A stretch of DNA of 64,000 nucleotides from Oleispira sp963851095. Lineage in GTDB: Bacteria > Pseudomonadota > Gammaproteobacteria > Pseudomonadales > Oceanobacteraceae. Where the stretch lies: assembly GCA_963851095.1 (NCBI GenBank), contig CAWKOX010000008.1:1-64000 (forward strand). Direction: 5' to 3'. Under the pieces are notes generated by a model. It was not told where the DNA came from. It was given only the letters and a program-made list of their open reading frames with translations, and did not search any database. Below are positions 41,992 to 50,828 of the stretch, piece after piece. Numbering within the stretch: the stretch's first letter is position 1; each line of letters starts with the position of its first letter. Made by a program: the position numbers and the translations under genes.

Positions 41992-43077
41992 ATGCTACAA
42001 CCCTTATTATTAATACTCACTGCCCTGCTAGCGACAGGTTCTGCTCTTTCAGCAGAACCTTCTAAAGAATTGTCTCATCACATTGATGGAAAATTCAGAA
42101 ACCCGCACCTACCTGCTGATTTTCAACCCAGTTTTATAGCCTTTTTAAAAGCGCGTTTATTTGATGACTTAACTTGGCCCGATGATCCTGAGAATTATCG
42201 TGAATATTGGCAGCCGGCAAACTTAAAAAAAATCCATAACCCGGATTTTAATAAAGCCCAAGCGACTCTGATTGGCCATTCTACGGTATTGCTTCAAAAC
42301 CAAGGGATGAATATTCTTACCGACCCTATTTTCTCGCAGCGTTCTTCATTTTCTCAAAGCATCGGCCCCAAGCGTTATACCCCCCCTGCGCTTACCATCG
42401 ACCAATTACCCCATATTAATATCATTGTGATCTCGCATAATCATTTCGATCACCTTGACGTTGACTCTGTCAAAGCCCTCACCAGCCCAAATTTTATTAA
42501 AAACATTAATGGCACTCAACCTTTGTGGTTAGTCCCATTAGGATTAAAAAAATGGTTTGCGCAATTCGGTATTACCAACATTCAAGAAATGGATTGGTGG
42601 CAGTCAATAGAGGTTGGCAATGTAACGGTGCAAGCTCAACCAAGCCAGCACTGGTCACGTAGAAGTCTTTTTGATACTAATGAAAGTTTATGGGCTTCAT
42701 GGGCATTTACTTGGCCAGAATATGAAGGCAATGACACATTCACCGCATGGTTTGGCGGCGATACAGCCTACAACCCCTATCAATTTAAAGAAATAGGTAA
42801 GGTATTAGGGAAAGTTGATTTAGCCATGATTCCCATAGGCGCTTATGAACCCAGATGGTTTATGAAAGCCCAACATGTGAATCCACTCGATGCCGTTGAA
42901 ATTTTTAAAGACATTAACGCAAAGTCAGCGTTCGGAATCCATTGGAATACCTTTGTATTAACCGCCGAACCGGTTGATGAGCCGCCGAAGGCTCTAGAGA
43001 GAGCCCTGCAAAAAAATGGTTTAAATGCAGAGCAGTTTCAAGCGATGGATATTGGTAAGACTTGGCTTCAGCAATAG
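41992..43077 (+). CDS. MBL-fold metallo-hydrolase, NAPE-PLD-like, with signal peptide
   Basis: 361 residues with a leader (MLQPLLLILTALLATGSALSAEP) that suggests export. The metallo-beta-lactamase fold starts at LIGHSTVLLQNQGMNILTDP; HNHFDHLD (about residue 150) binds the di-zinc centre, and WFGGDTAYNP, PIGAYEPRW with GIHWNTF complete it. The arrangement (DPIFSQR, GPKRY, AQPSQHWS) is that of N-acyl-phosphatidylethanolamine phospholipase D-like/RomA proteins. Likely lipid or phosphodiester hydrolysis in the periplasm. Monocistronic, ending close to the convergent cohesin-like gene. Confidence 0.87.
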   Translation: MLQPLLLILTALLATGSALSAEPSKELSHHIDGKFRNPHLPADFQPSFIAFLKARLFDDLTWPDDPENYREYWQPANLKKIHNPDFNKAQATLIGHSTVLLQNQGMNILTDPIFSQRSSFSQSIGPKRYTPPALTIDQLPHINIIVISHNHFDHLDVDSVKALTSPNFIKNINGTQPLWLVPLGLKKWFAQFGITNIQEMDWWQSIEVGNVTVQAQPSQHWSRRSLFDTNESLWASWAFTWPEYEGNDTFTAWFGGDTAYNPYQFKEIGKVLGKVDLAMIPIGAYEPRWFMKAQHVNPLDAVEIFKDINAKSAFGIHWNTFVLTAEPVDEPPKALERALQKNGLNAEQFQAMDIGKTWLQQ

Positions 43078-43087
43078 AAGCTCAGAT

Positions 43088-43768
43088 TTAAATCGCCTGA
43101 ACCGGGCGGCGACGTAATAGCAAGATAATAACAACCAATAATAAAATACCAATAATACTCAATAAACCTATAATAAATACCGAATTATCGATGCTCTTTC
43201 TTTCAATATTTGAAGTTCCAGCATTTTGCTGAACTGGCTGGCGATCAACGGGCTGATAACCATTAGAAGCTAGCTCTGCCGCGATCGATAAAGCAGGTTC
43301 AACTAATACCGATGCAGGATAAGATACATCAACTACTTTTCCTGATTGCGTGCCAAATTTAATATTTACAATTTCTATATTTGAATTTTTTTGCGTTTTA
43401 CTAACAAGACCAATTCGAGCTAAGTGGCCACTTCCCATAACGGGCTCTGCAGGCTTCAACAAGCTAACGGCATAACGAATCCTTCCCGTTTTGACATCTA
43501 CATTATTAGCAATTTCATAAGAGGACTCTGAAAAAAAACTGCCTTTTTTAATCTGTGGACCAGCTTTTACATTGTCGGTATCGACTAAAAAAAAATCTTG
43601 TTTGGAATAAATCAATTCCATTTCCATGCCATAAGACGCAGGAATATTTTCTCCATACAGATCTAACCAACGTACACCATTTTGATCCTCAGTGCCTATT
43701 TCTATTCGCCCTTCGGCGAGAGTAAAATTAGAAAGAAATAATACTGCGAGGCTAAAAAAATATTTCAT
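43088..43768 (-). CDS. Membrane-anchored cohesin-like domain protein
   Basis: 226 residues: signal peptide (MKYFFSLAVLFLSNFTLA), then a domain (about 20-150) with cohesin features: ASYGMEMELIYSKQDFFLV, a central KKGSFF, GRIRYAVSLLKPAEPVMGSGHLARIGLV, and a last IVNIKFGTQSGKVV strand. A linker rich in Gln/Pro/Asn follows, then one C-terminal membrane helix (about 195-217) ending in RRRPVQAI. The protein should be held in a membrane with the cohesin domain outside the cytoplasm. The preceding gene (57 bp upstream) encodes a dockerin protein, the natural partner of cohesin. No GlyGly-CTERM sorting signal is visible. The cohesin call rests on pattern, not on a search. Confidence 0.68.
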   Translation of the reverse strand: MKYFFSLAVLFLSNFTLAEGRIEIGTEDQNGVRWLDLYGENIPASYGMEMELIYSKQDFFLVDTDNVKAGPQIKKGSFFSESSYEIANNVDVKTGRIRYAVSLLKPAEPVMGSGHLARIGLVSKTQKNSNIEIVNIKFGTQSGKVVDVSYPASVLVEPALSIAAELASNGYQPVDRQPVQQNAGTSNIERKSIDNSVFIIGLLSIIGILLLVVIILLLRRRPVQAI

Positions 43769-43825
43769 CGTTTTTCCTTTAAATGCAGCCTCGGGAAAGA
43801 TTCCCGAGACCTCATTACTATACGG

Positions 43826-46534
43826 CTATTGCGGTGCACTCATTGGGTTACATTGAGTCGACCCGAAATGACTACCTAAGATGGCCAAATCTTGAATGTT
43901 AATCACACCATCCTTATTTAAGTCAGCTTTTGCATCATAATCTGCATCATCTTGACTCGAACGATAGCGAGCGGCCATAAATGTGAAATCTGCAATATCA
44001 ATACTGCCATCACCATTAATATCACCGGCTAATAATTCAATAGCGCCAAGGTTAACCGCGCTACCTTCAGCAACGTTAGCATCCTGACAACTTTGAACAT
44101 AATTTTCAGATGCTAGGCTAATCGTGAAGTCACCATCGCGTAAACCGTCGAAAGAAAAAGCTCCTGTTTCATCAGTGATCACGGTTACCTGACGACCATC
44201 AATTGTTAGCACAACCTCAACACCTGAAAGATCGGTAACGCCCGGAATTGAGATCGATCCAGCAACAGCTCCCGTACCACCATGCACACCATCGTCGATA
44301 CGAATCGTTGCTGGAGTTAATGTTACTTGTAGTAACTGGCCATTTTCGTCAGATACTTCGGCTGCACAGGTTACTTGAACATCTTCAGTCGTAAACTCTG
44401 CAATCACGTCTGCTAAAATGAAACTACCTGCACCGCTTAACGGTAACTCTGGCGCTATCAGTGTTTCTGTTCCAGATACAAATGAAGGATCAGCCACAAG
44501 CGGTAACGTCATCGTATTTTGTGCACCAAACAAGGCACCATAAGTTGCCTGCGTGATAGAAAGCGAAGCAGAAGATAGGTTACAGCTAACATCTAAACCA
44601 AAGATGTCAGAACCGGATACATCGATTGAGAAGCTAGAGGTTTGTGAAGTATAAGGATCTATTGTTAGTGTTTCTGGATTAATGGTTACTTCTACAGCAT
44701 TTTCGTTTGTATCAGTAGAATCATTGAATAATAGTAAGTATGACTTTTTGTTTGCTCGACCTGTAATACTCATACCTTTATCTACACCACCAGAGGATCT
44801 TTCACCAATTAAAACACTTGAGTGATCACCTGCTACCGAGGCAAAAGTACCAAAGTTAAGGTAACCTAGCTTAGATAGGATTGATAATTGCATTGCATCT
44901 TCATACATTGATCTTGCTACTAACTCCATTGAGCCTGACTGTGCAATTAAGTCCTTATAAAAGTCAGGTAATTCTGGATAGGTTGAGAAGTCTGGATTCT
45001 CTGCGATGATCTCCGAGCGAATAACAGAAAGATAATTTTCCGATACATTTCTAAGTAAATAATTTGCCAGATCACCGGACAATAACTTATAGCCATTTTC
45101 AATATCGTAACTGTAAGTGCTTAATGCAAGAAACCCTTCTGAACTATCTAATTTACCCGTATTTCCATAGATATAATCACCTAAGAAAGCCATTGTTCCA
45201 AAAAGTGACACAAATTTAAATGGATCTGTATTCTTTGGTGAATCAATACAATGGAAATATTCCCCAGGATATTTCTCTGAATTGGCTGCTAAATTAGAAT
45301 GATAATCTACCAACCACTCTTGGTAATAGTTTGTTAAGAAAGCATCATCAACTATCTGTTTGAATTCTGTATTTGTCATAGTCGGAGTTATTTCAACTCC
45401 AAACTGCTCTTGCATTATAATATTTGCAGCTTCGATATTATTAGGTAAATTAGGATAATTCTCTAATAATACTCTAACCTCTTGATCTTCATTCAGTTTA
45501 GCTACCATTACTTCAATACTGGAGTCTTGTTCATTAGCTGTGAAATCAAAAGATCCATATTCTAACTTACATTGTTTAGCACTTTGCAAATCACCTAGGT
45601 CAGAATAATATACAGAGCTGCCGTTAGATATTGTGAACATATTATCGAGAGGACCGACCTCTGGTGTGGGGATAAAAAAACCTTCTGATTTAACAGTAGC
45701 AAAATCATCATCATCGTACATTTTAATATAACTGGCATCTTTGCCATTTAATTGTTTTAACGAAATTAGAACAGGTGATTTACCATAATAAAAAACGGGG
45801 TCTTTCCCTTCAACAGAAACGGAAGCTCCTGTATTCAAATTCATTCCTAAACCATATGATTTATCACTAGCTGTTCTTCCCATATACTTAGAGCCCACTG
45901 AAGCTAGGCTAGGAAAGTCAAATCCAGCGATAGTCTCACAATGCTCAACGACACTAGCATTTTGAGGCCAAGTATCTATTTCACAGCGGTAATATGCGTC
46001 CACACTACTACCATTAGTATCATCTACAGTGACATAGCCGTCTGATATTTGATAAGCCACATACCCTTCTTGGAAAGGAATTATTAAATTCTGGCTGTAC
46101 AAATAACCCGTTGCTTCAGAAATCAATCTTTGAGCTGTTATCTGAAAGTCTTCTGCGTCAGACCCAGAATCAAATCCCAATTCAGTATAAAATGCTAAAT
46201 TATCAGGAGCGATAGGATAGTTATCTAAGAAGCCTGCATTAGCACCCGTTAAATAACCAGATTTTAAGTGAGTAATCGCCTCTGCATTTGAAATATTGAT
46301 ACTCATGTCGGTTATAGCAAAACCAGAATGTTCTTTATTTTCATCTAAGCTGACAAGCAATACCTGCTTAGCTTTATTGTGATTCATCACAATAATATTA
46401 GTCGCGGATTGGTTCTCACCGACATCATACGTTTGAATCGGTAAAGCCGTTGAGAATTCAGGCAGGCTGGCTTGAGTCATTCCCGTAGCAGCACACAAAG
46501 CTGAGAGAGAAATCATTAGGGGTTTAAGTTTCAC
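43826..46534 (-). CDS. Large secreted protein with C-terminal type I dockerin
   Basis: 902 residues with a signal peptide (MKLKPLMISLSALCAATGMTQA). Residues 22 to about 700 match no family I recognise; they include many Asp, Asn and aromatic residues and several Cys. From about 765 a carboxypeptidase-regulatory-like beta domain (GAVAGSISIPG ... DETGAFSFDGLRDGDF) is followed at 837-890 by two calcium-binding repeats, GDINGDGSIDIADF and ADLNKDGVINIQDL, a canonical dockerin doublet. Dockerins bind cohesins; the next gene downstream is a cohesin-like membrane protein. The product may thus be attached to the cell surface through it. The N-terminal two thirds (45-46.5 kb) look more AT-rich than flanking genes. 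Confidence 0.75.
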   Translation of the reverse strand: MKLKPLMISLSALCAATGMTQASLPEFSTALPIQTYDVGENQSATNIIVMNHNKAKQVLLVSLDENKEHSGFAITDMSINISNAEAITHLKSGYLTGANAGFLDNYPIAPDNLAFYTELGFDSGSDAEDFQITAQRLISEATGYLYSQNLIIPFQEGYVAYQISDGYVTVDDTNGSSVDAYYRCEIDTWPQNASVVEHCETIAGFDFPSLASVGSKYMGRTASDKSYGLGMNLNTGASVSVEGKDPVFYYGKSPVLISLKQLNGKDASYIKMYDDDDFATVKSEGFFIPTPEVGPLDNMFTISNGSSVYYSDLGDLQSAKQCKLEYGSFDFTANEQDSSIEVMVAKLNEDQEVRVLLENYPNLPNNIEAANIIMQEQFGVEITPTMTNTEFKQIVDDAFLTNYYQEWLVDYHSNLAANSEKYPGEYFHCIDSPKNTDPFKFVSLFGTMAFLGDYIYGNTGKLDSSEGFLALSTYSYDIENGYKLLSGDLANYLLRNVSENYLSVIRSEIIAENPDFSTYPELPDFYKDLIAQSGSMELVARSMYEDAMQLSILSKLGYLNFGTFASVAGDHSSVLIGERSSGGVDKGMSITGRANKKSYLLLFNDSTDTNENAVEVTINPETLTIDPYTSQTSSFSIDVSGSDIFGLDVSCNLSSASLSITQATYGALFGAQNTMTLPLVADPSFVSGTETLIAPELPLSGAGSFILADVIAEFTTEDVQVTCAAEVSDENGQLLQVTLTPATIRIDDGVHGGTGAVAGSISIPGVTDLSGVEVVLTIDGRQVTVITDETGAFSFDGLRDGDFTISLASENYVQSCQDANVAEGSAVNLGAIELLAGDINGDGSIDIADFTFMAARYRSSQDDADYDAKADLNKDGVINIQDLAILGSHFGSTQCNPMSAPQ

Positions 46535-46737
46535 GAAACAACATCCTTTATTATTTTTAGTTTTAAAATTTCTTTAGGTGAGAAGAGAAATTTGGCGGAT
46601 GAAGTCTAGTTAAATCATTTTTAGAAGATAGAGTAATTTAGATATTATGTCCTTAGTCAGTAAAGAAATAAGAAAAAAGAATTAGACCAAATATCAGAAT
46701 ATAAATATTTGGTGCTAATTAATATATTTTCGGCTTG

Positions 46738-47373
46738 CTAACTTAGAGCAGATGGCCTAGCACTCACCAATCCATACCAACGCGCCAGATGCGGATGTTT
46801 TTCTTCATCAATACGGCGTTTTATTACTTTTGCAAAATCAATGGCACATAAGGCGGTAATATCAGCGACTGAGAATTCATCTCCGGCGATGTAGTTAGAA
46901 TCTGCTAAATGTTTATTCAGTTTGTGGATGTGTTTATCGGCATCAAGTGCGCTAACGTCTGAGAATTCTGCAACTTGGTTTGTCACGGCTTTCCACATAG
47001 GGTTACCGTGTCTGAATGACAGGGCAATTGCCGTGTATAACCCTAATTCGATACGGCGATTCCACATTTCAATCTTGGCTTTAGAAAGCGCATCGGTGCC
47101 CATAAGCGGATTTTCTGGGTAGATCTCTTCGAAATAACGGCTAATGGCCATTGATTCACTAATCAAGACTTTCTCGCCGGCATTATCCAATTCTAAAACG
47201 GGTAGTCCACCGTACGGACTGATCTCACGAAACTCTTTACTAAAGGTTTCGCCCTTCGCGATATCGATATTAACCACTTCAATACCGGCTTCTGCGCATG
47301 AAATGCCCTTTTCCGCTAAAAACATGCGAACACGGCGTGGGTTAGGGGCCATTTTAAAATCGTATAATTTCAT
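46738..47373 (-). CDS. Glutathione S-transferase
   Basis: About 211 residues. N-terminal thioredoxin-like domain starts MKLYDFKMAPNPRRVRMFLAEKGI; GGLPVLELDN and LISESMAISRYFEE give the glutathione site. The C-terminal helical domain has EFSVADITALCAIDFAK with the capping Asp. The start at 47373 has GGAAATTAAG before it; an in-frame ATG at 47385 is also possible. It is divergent from a TetR regulator and shares with it a 230-bp gap holding ACCGATTGGT dyads, so it is probably repressed by it. Confidence 0.9.
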   Translation of the reverse strand: MKLYDFKMAPNPRRVRMFLAEKGISCAEAGIEVVNIDIAKGETFSKEFREISPYGGLPVLELDNAGEKVLISESMAISRYFEEIYPENPLMGTDALSKAKIEMWNRRIELGLYTAIALSFRHGNPMWKAVTNQVAEFSDVSALDADKHIHKLNKHLADSNYIAGDEFSVADITALCAIDFAKVIKRRIDEEKHPHLARWYGLVSARPSALS

Positions 47374-47419
47374 CTTAATTTCCATTCTCTAGCCTGACGG
47401 ATATTTAGTAGCGACTGTC

Positions 47420-47458
47420 TTAGCACTCAACATTAGCACTCAATGTTAGTGCCCGCAG
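47420..47458. repeat. 13-bp tandem triplication upstream of the GST gene
   Basis: TTAGCACTCAACA, TTAGCACTCAATG and TTAGTGCCCGCAG are in 13-bp register (47420-47432, 47433-47445, 47446-47458). Unlike the others, this set lies near gene 5' ends, in the GST/TetR gap. The flanking words also form a CACT...AGTG dyad. Confidence 0.6.
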
Positions 47459-47513
47459 TAATGCGTAATTAGTAAGTAAATAACACTTATGCACTGTCAG
47501 TTCTTTACCGATT

Positions 47514-47555
47514 GGTAAAAAACTAACTTTTTCAAACTGATTGGTCAACAACTAA
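47514..47555. promoter_or_regulatory. Candidate TetR-type operator pair
   Basis: TTTACCGATTGGTAAA at 47514-47529 is a perfect dyad (TTTACC/GGTAAA around GATT). A related box ACTGATTGGT lies at 47546-47555, 29 bp further. Both are in the gap between GST and the divergent TetR gene and resemble the ACCRATYGGT sites used by several TetR-family repressors. Probably autoregulatory. Confidence 0.5.
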
Positions 47556-47610
47556 TTAAATAACTGTTAAGCTCTACTCAACGAGCACTATTTTGATAAG
47601 ACTGAATTTC

Positions 47611-48192
47611 ATGGGCAGACCTAAAAACTACGATCACCAAGATGTTCTTAAAAAGGCCATGATGCAATTCTGGAAGGCAGGGTTTGCCGAAACATCCCTA
47701 TCGGATCTGGAAGTCGCTACTTCACTTAATCGCTATAGTCTTTATAAAGGCTTCGGTGATAAAGAAACCTTATTTGAGCAATCGTTAGAATATTATCAAG
47801 ACCATATAATTAGGCGAATGCTAGCACCTCTGACTAAATCTGAGCCTTCCATAGAGGCAGTTAACAATTACTTCGCTCAGCTTAATAAGCTGCTAAAGGG
47901 CAAGTATGGGCAATATGGCTGCCTATTTCAGAATAGCCAAAAGGAAGGAATCAGCCAAAATATCCTCGTAAAGCAGTACGCTATTGATCTATGGCTACAG
48001 CAACGTGATTTATTTTCACTGTGTTTAAGCGATACCAAATGTAGGCTTCCCTTTGAAAAGGAACATGCCGTACAGTTGTTGCTGGCTCAGGTTCAATCAC
48101 AAATAAGCTTAGCTCGATCAAATGCACCCCACCAGGTTCTTGATGCTCAATACGCTGCGATTAATGCGCTGCTAATAAGCTGGCGGAGATAA
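47611..48192 (+). CDS. TetR/AcrR family transcriptional regulator
   Basis: About 193 residues from the ATG at 47611. N-terminal helix-turn-helix GRPKNYDHQDVLKKAMMQFWKAGFAETSLSDLEVATSLNRYSLYKGFGDKETLFEQSL is clearly TetR type with the usual LY.GFG.KE end. A C-terminal ligand-binding helical domain follows, with no recognised ligand. It is divergent from GST and has dyads just upstream, so it probably represses itself and GST. Its stop codon lies in a 14-bp duplication (48177-48204). Confidence 0.9.
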   Translation: MGRPKNYDHQDVLKKAMMQFWKAGFAETSLSDLEVATSLNRYSLYKGFGDKETLFEQSLEYYQDHIIRRMLAPLTKSEPSIEAVNNYFAQLNKLLKGKYGQYGCLFQNSQKEGISQNILVKQYAIDLWLQQRDLFSLCLSDTKCRLPFEKEHAVQLLLAQVQSQISLARSNAPHQVLDAQYAAINALLISWRR

Positions 48193-48204
48193 GCTGGCGG
48201 AAAT
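48177..48204. repeat. 14-bp duplication spanning the TetR stop codon
   Basis: AAGCTGGCGGAGAT (48177-48190) and AAGCTGGCGGAAAT (48191-48204) are adjacent, with the stop codon (48190-48192) at the junction. Only one base differs between the copies, so the duplication is recent. Confidence 0.85.
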
Positions 48205-48345
48205 GAGAGAAACGAGTGGGATCCGCAGATAATTGAGCGAATAAAACTCGAATTGTCTTTCAATAGCCACAATCGCTACTTTTTATGGCCTACCTTCACT
48301 CAATATGGTACAAACGTACATATTTAATTTATAGCGTTTATAATA

Positions 48346-49641
48346 ATGATAAAAACGACTACATTATCGGCAGAATATTTTCACCGTATCAGCCAGGCAC
48401 TAAAAGATGCTGGGGCTTTTCGTCCGACGCTGGTCATCGACAAAGCGCATTTTGACGAAAACCTAAAGCACTTGATGGATGTTATTCAGCAAGGCTTCGA
48501 CTATCGTATTGTTGCTAAGTCCTTGCCTTCGATTCCGTTATTAGAATATATAATGGAACGTTCGGGCAGTAACCGTTTAATGAGCTTTCACCTGCCTTTC
48601 TTATTCCATGTTGTTAAGCACCTTCCTCATGCGGATGTACTTTTAGGCAAGCCCATGCCCATTGCGGCTGCCCAGCAGTTTTATAGCTGGCATTCCACAT
48701 TAAGCAGCTCTTCTTTCAAACCCGCCGAACAATTACATTGGTTGGTCGATAGTTTAGAGCGCTTACAGCAATATCAAGAACTGGCCAAGAGCTTAGGCTG
48801 CGTCATTAACGTGAACTTAGAAATTGATGTTGGCTTACACCGCGGTGGTTTTATTAATAACGATGAATTTCGTCAAAGTATCCTTCTATTGAATAACAAC
48901 CCACACCTTAAACTTACCGGTTTAATGGGTTATGAGGCGCATGTAAGTAAGATTCCTAAGTTAATGGGTGGTAGTAAAAAAGCTTTCACTGCGGCGATGA
49001 GTATCTACCAGCAATGTATCAATACGATCACTGAGGTAATGGGCTCTGAAGCGGCGGCTAAATTAATTTTCAACGCTGGCGGCAGTAGTACTTATCCTTT
49101 ATATGCTAAAACCAAAGGTGACACTAAAAGTCAGTCAGATTTTATTACTGAAATCGCAACCGCGTCAGCTTTGGTTAAACCAACCGATTTTGATGTAGCC
49201 ACTTTAGAACACCATAAACCTGCCTGTTTTATTGCGACTCCGGTTCTGAAACTGGTTACAAACCCTGAAATCCCGATGTTAACGGGGCTTTCTTCAGTTT
49301 TGCGCACAATGGGGTTACTACCCAAGCAAGCATGTTTTATTTATGGTGGCAACTGGCTTGCTTCTCCTTGTTTTCCTGCTGACAGTCAACGCTCCTCTAT
49401 TTTTGGTCACTCTAGTAATCAAGAAATGTATGAGCTAAACGATAATCACACAATAAAAGTCGATGATTATTTTTATTTTCGTCCGTCTCAAAGCGAAGCT
49501 GTTTTATTACAGTTTGGAAAAATTGCGGTTTATGACAATGGAAAAATAATCGATTGGTGGTCAATCTTTCATTCTGAAGCAACCACAAATGTGGAAGAAA
49601 ATAACCCTAACTATATAAATAATAAAAATAAAAACACCTAG
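48346..49641 (+). CDS. PLP-dependent alanine racemase-fold enzyme, DSD1/D-threo-3-hydroxyaspartate dehydratase-like
   Basis: 431 residues. Type III PLP fold: FRPTLVIDKAHFDENL, then RIVAKSLPS with the PLP Lys near residue 65. VNLEIDVGLHRGGF and GLMGYEAHVSK form barrel strands, FNAGGSSTYPLY is a phosphate-binding region, and the C-terminal beta domain has DDYFYFRPSQSEAVLLQF. Family members dehydrate D-serine-like or D-hydroxyaspartate substrates; the substrate here is inferred. First gene of a likely operon (8 bp to the DUF819 gene, which overlaps an SDR). An ATATGGTAC...GTACATAT dyad at 48303-48322 may be an operator. Confidence 0.82.
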   Translation: MIKTTTLSAEYFHRISQALKDAGAFRPTLVIDKAHFDENLKHLMDVIQQGFDYRIVAKSLPSIPLLEYIMERSGSNRLMSFHLPFLFHVVKHLPHADVLLGKPMPIAAAQQFYSWHSTLSSSSFKPAEQLHWLVDSLERLQQYQELAKSLGCVINVNLEIDVGLHRGGFINNDEFRQSILLLNNNPHLKLTGLMGYEAHVSKIPKLMGGSKKAFTAAMSIYQQCINTITEVMGSEAAAKLIFNAGGSSTYPLYAKTKGDTKSQSDFITEIATASALVKPTDFDVATLEHHKPACFIATPVLKLVTNPEIPMLTGLSSVLRTMGLLPKQACFIYGGNWLASPCFPADSQRSSIFGHSSNQEMYELNDNHTIKVDDYFYFRPSQSEAVLLQFGKIAVYDNGKIIDWWSIFHSEATTNVEENNPNYINNKNKNT

Positions 49642-49649
49642 GAAGTCCC

Positions 49650-50828
49650 ATGATACTTGTCTTAGCCTATTTATTAATTCCTGCCCTCATTGTATTTGCT
49701 TGCCAAAGGTTTGCCCTGCTCGATAAAGCTGGCGTCGTTGTTTTATCTTTTGGCTTAGGGATCGCTATTGCAGCGGGGTTGGATTTATCTTTATTTTTTC
49801 ACGCAGAGACGATTACCGCCGTTCAAAAGGATGTTTCCGAAATCAGCATCGCCATTGCATTACCCCTTCTATTATTTTCGATCAATGTTAAAAGTGCGCT
49901 AAACATGGCTGGCGATACCTTAAAAGGTATGGGCTTGGCGCTACTGTCGGTCATGGTGATTAGCATTATTGGTGCGATAATTTTTAATGATCAAGTCGCT
50001 GACGTATGGCAGGTCGCTGGCATGTCGGTGGGTGCTTATACCGGCGGTGGCCCGAATATGGCAGCCATCAAATCAGCGATCGATGGTAAAGAATCTATTT
50101 TTATTACCATGGTGACGTACGATATTTTATTCTCGGCCATGTATCTTATTTTTGTTATGGCGTTCGGCCAAAAAGTATTTGGATTATTTTTAAATAAATA
50201 CCAAGCTAAAAATACTGGTGAAACCGAAATCGATTATGCAGGCATGGAACACATGGCTGATGAAACCGCTCACGGTTATAAAAAGCTACTCAATATTAAA
50301 CTAGCACCGCAAACCTTCGGCTCAATACTCGCCTCGGGAGCCGTCGTAGGATTGGCTTTATTTATCGCCAGCCTAGTACCCGAAAGTTATAAGTCGACGA
50401 CCACTATTGTCGGCATAACCAGCCTAGGGTTAGCCGCTTCTTTTATTCCCCAAGTGCGTAACCTAGCCAATAGCTTTCAACTCGGCATGTATTTGATCTT
50501 GGTTTTTTGCTTCACTATGGGCACCATGACAGACACCTCAATTTTCACTGATATTGACCTTGGTCTAGCGAGTTATATTAGCTTTATTCTTATCGGCTCT
50601 CTCATTATGCAGGCGCTATTATGCAAACTGTTCAAAATTGATACTGATACGTTTTTAATTACCTCTTCAGCGGCAATTATGTCGGTACCTTTTATTCCTG
50701 TTATTGCAGGAGCATTAAAGAATCGTGAAATATTACTACCTGGTTTTGCCGCGGCGATCATTGGTTACGCTGTCGGTAATTACCTCGGTATTATTGTTGC
50801 GAATGTCGCTCGATTTTTAACCGCATAA
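49650..50828 (+). CDS. DUF819 family membrane transporter-like protein
   Basis: 392 residues with about ten membrane helices in two halves. The DUF819/YjcL signature is clear: ILVLAYLLIPALIVFACQ, GMSVGAYTGGGPNMAAIKSAI (about 125-145), TMVTYDILFSAMYLIFVMAF, and a later LGLAASFIPQVRNLANSFQLGMYLILVFCFTMGTMTD. The family is thought to be transporter-like, substrate unknown. It sits between a PLP enzyme and an SDR, whose ATG overlaps its stop by one base, so it may import or export their substrate (possibly a D-amino or hydroxy acid; inference). Confidence 0.85.
   Translation: MILVLAYLLIPALIVFACQRFALLDKAGVVVLSFGLGIAIAAGLDLSLFFHAETITAVQKDVSEISIAIALPLLLFSINVKSALNMAGDTLKGMGLALLSVMVISIIGAIIFNDQVADVWQVAGMSVGAYTGGGPNMAAIKSAIDGKESIFITMVTYDILFSAMYLIFVMAFGQKVFGLFLNKYQAKNTGETEIDYAGMEHMADETAHGYKKLLNIKLAPQTFGSILASGAVVGLALFIASLVPESYKSTTTIVGITSLGLAASFIPQVRNLANSFQLGMYLILVFCFTMGTMTDTSIFTDIDLGLASYISFILIGSLIMQALLCKLFKIDTDTFLITSSAAIMSVPFIPVIAGALKNREILLPGFAAAIIGYAVGNYLGIIVANVARFLTA

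Noticed and set aside
43088..43768. GlyGly-CTERM/rhombosortase anchor in the cohesin-like protein
   Set aside because: The C-terminal helix is followed by RRR but no GlyGly motif precedes it; it looks like an ordinary membrane anchor.
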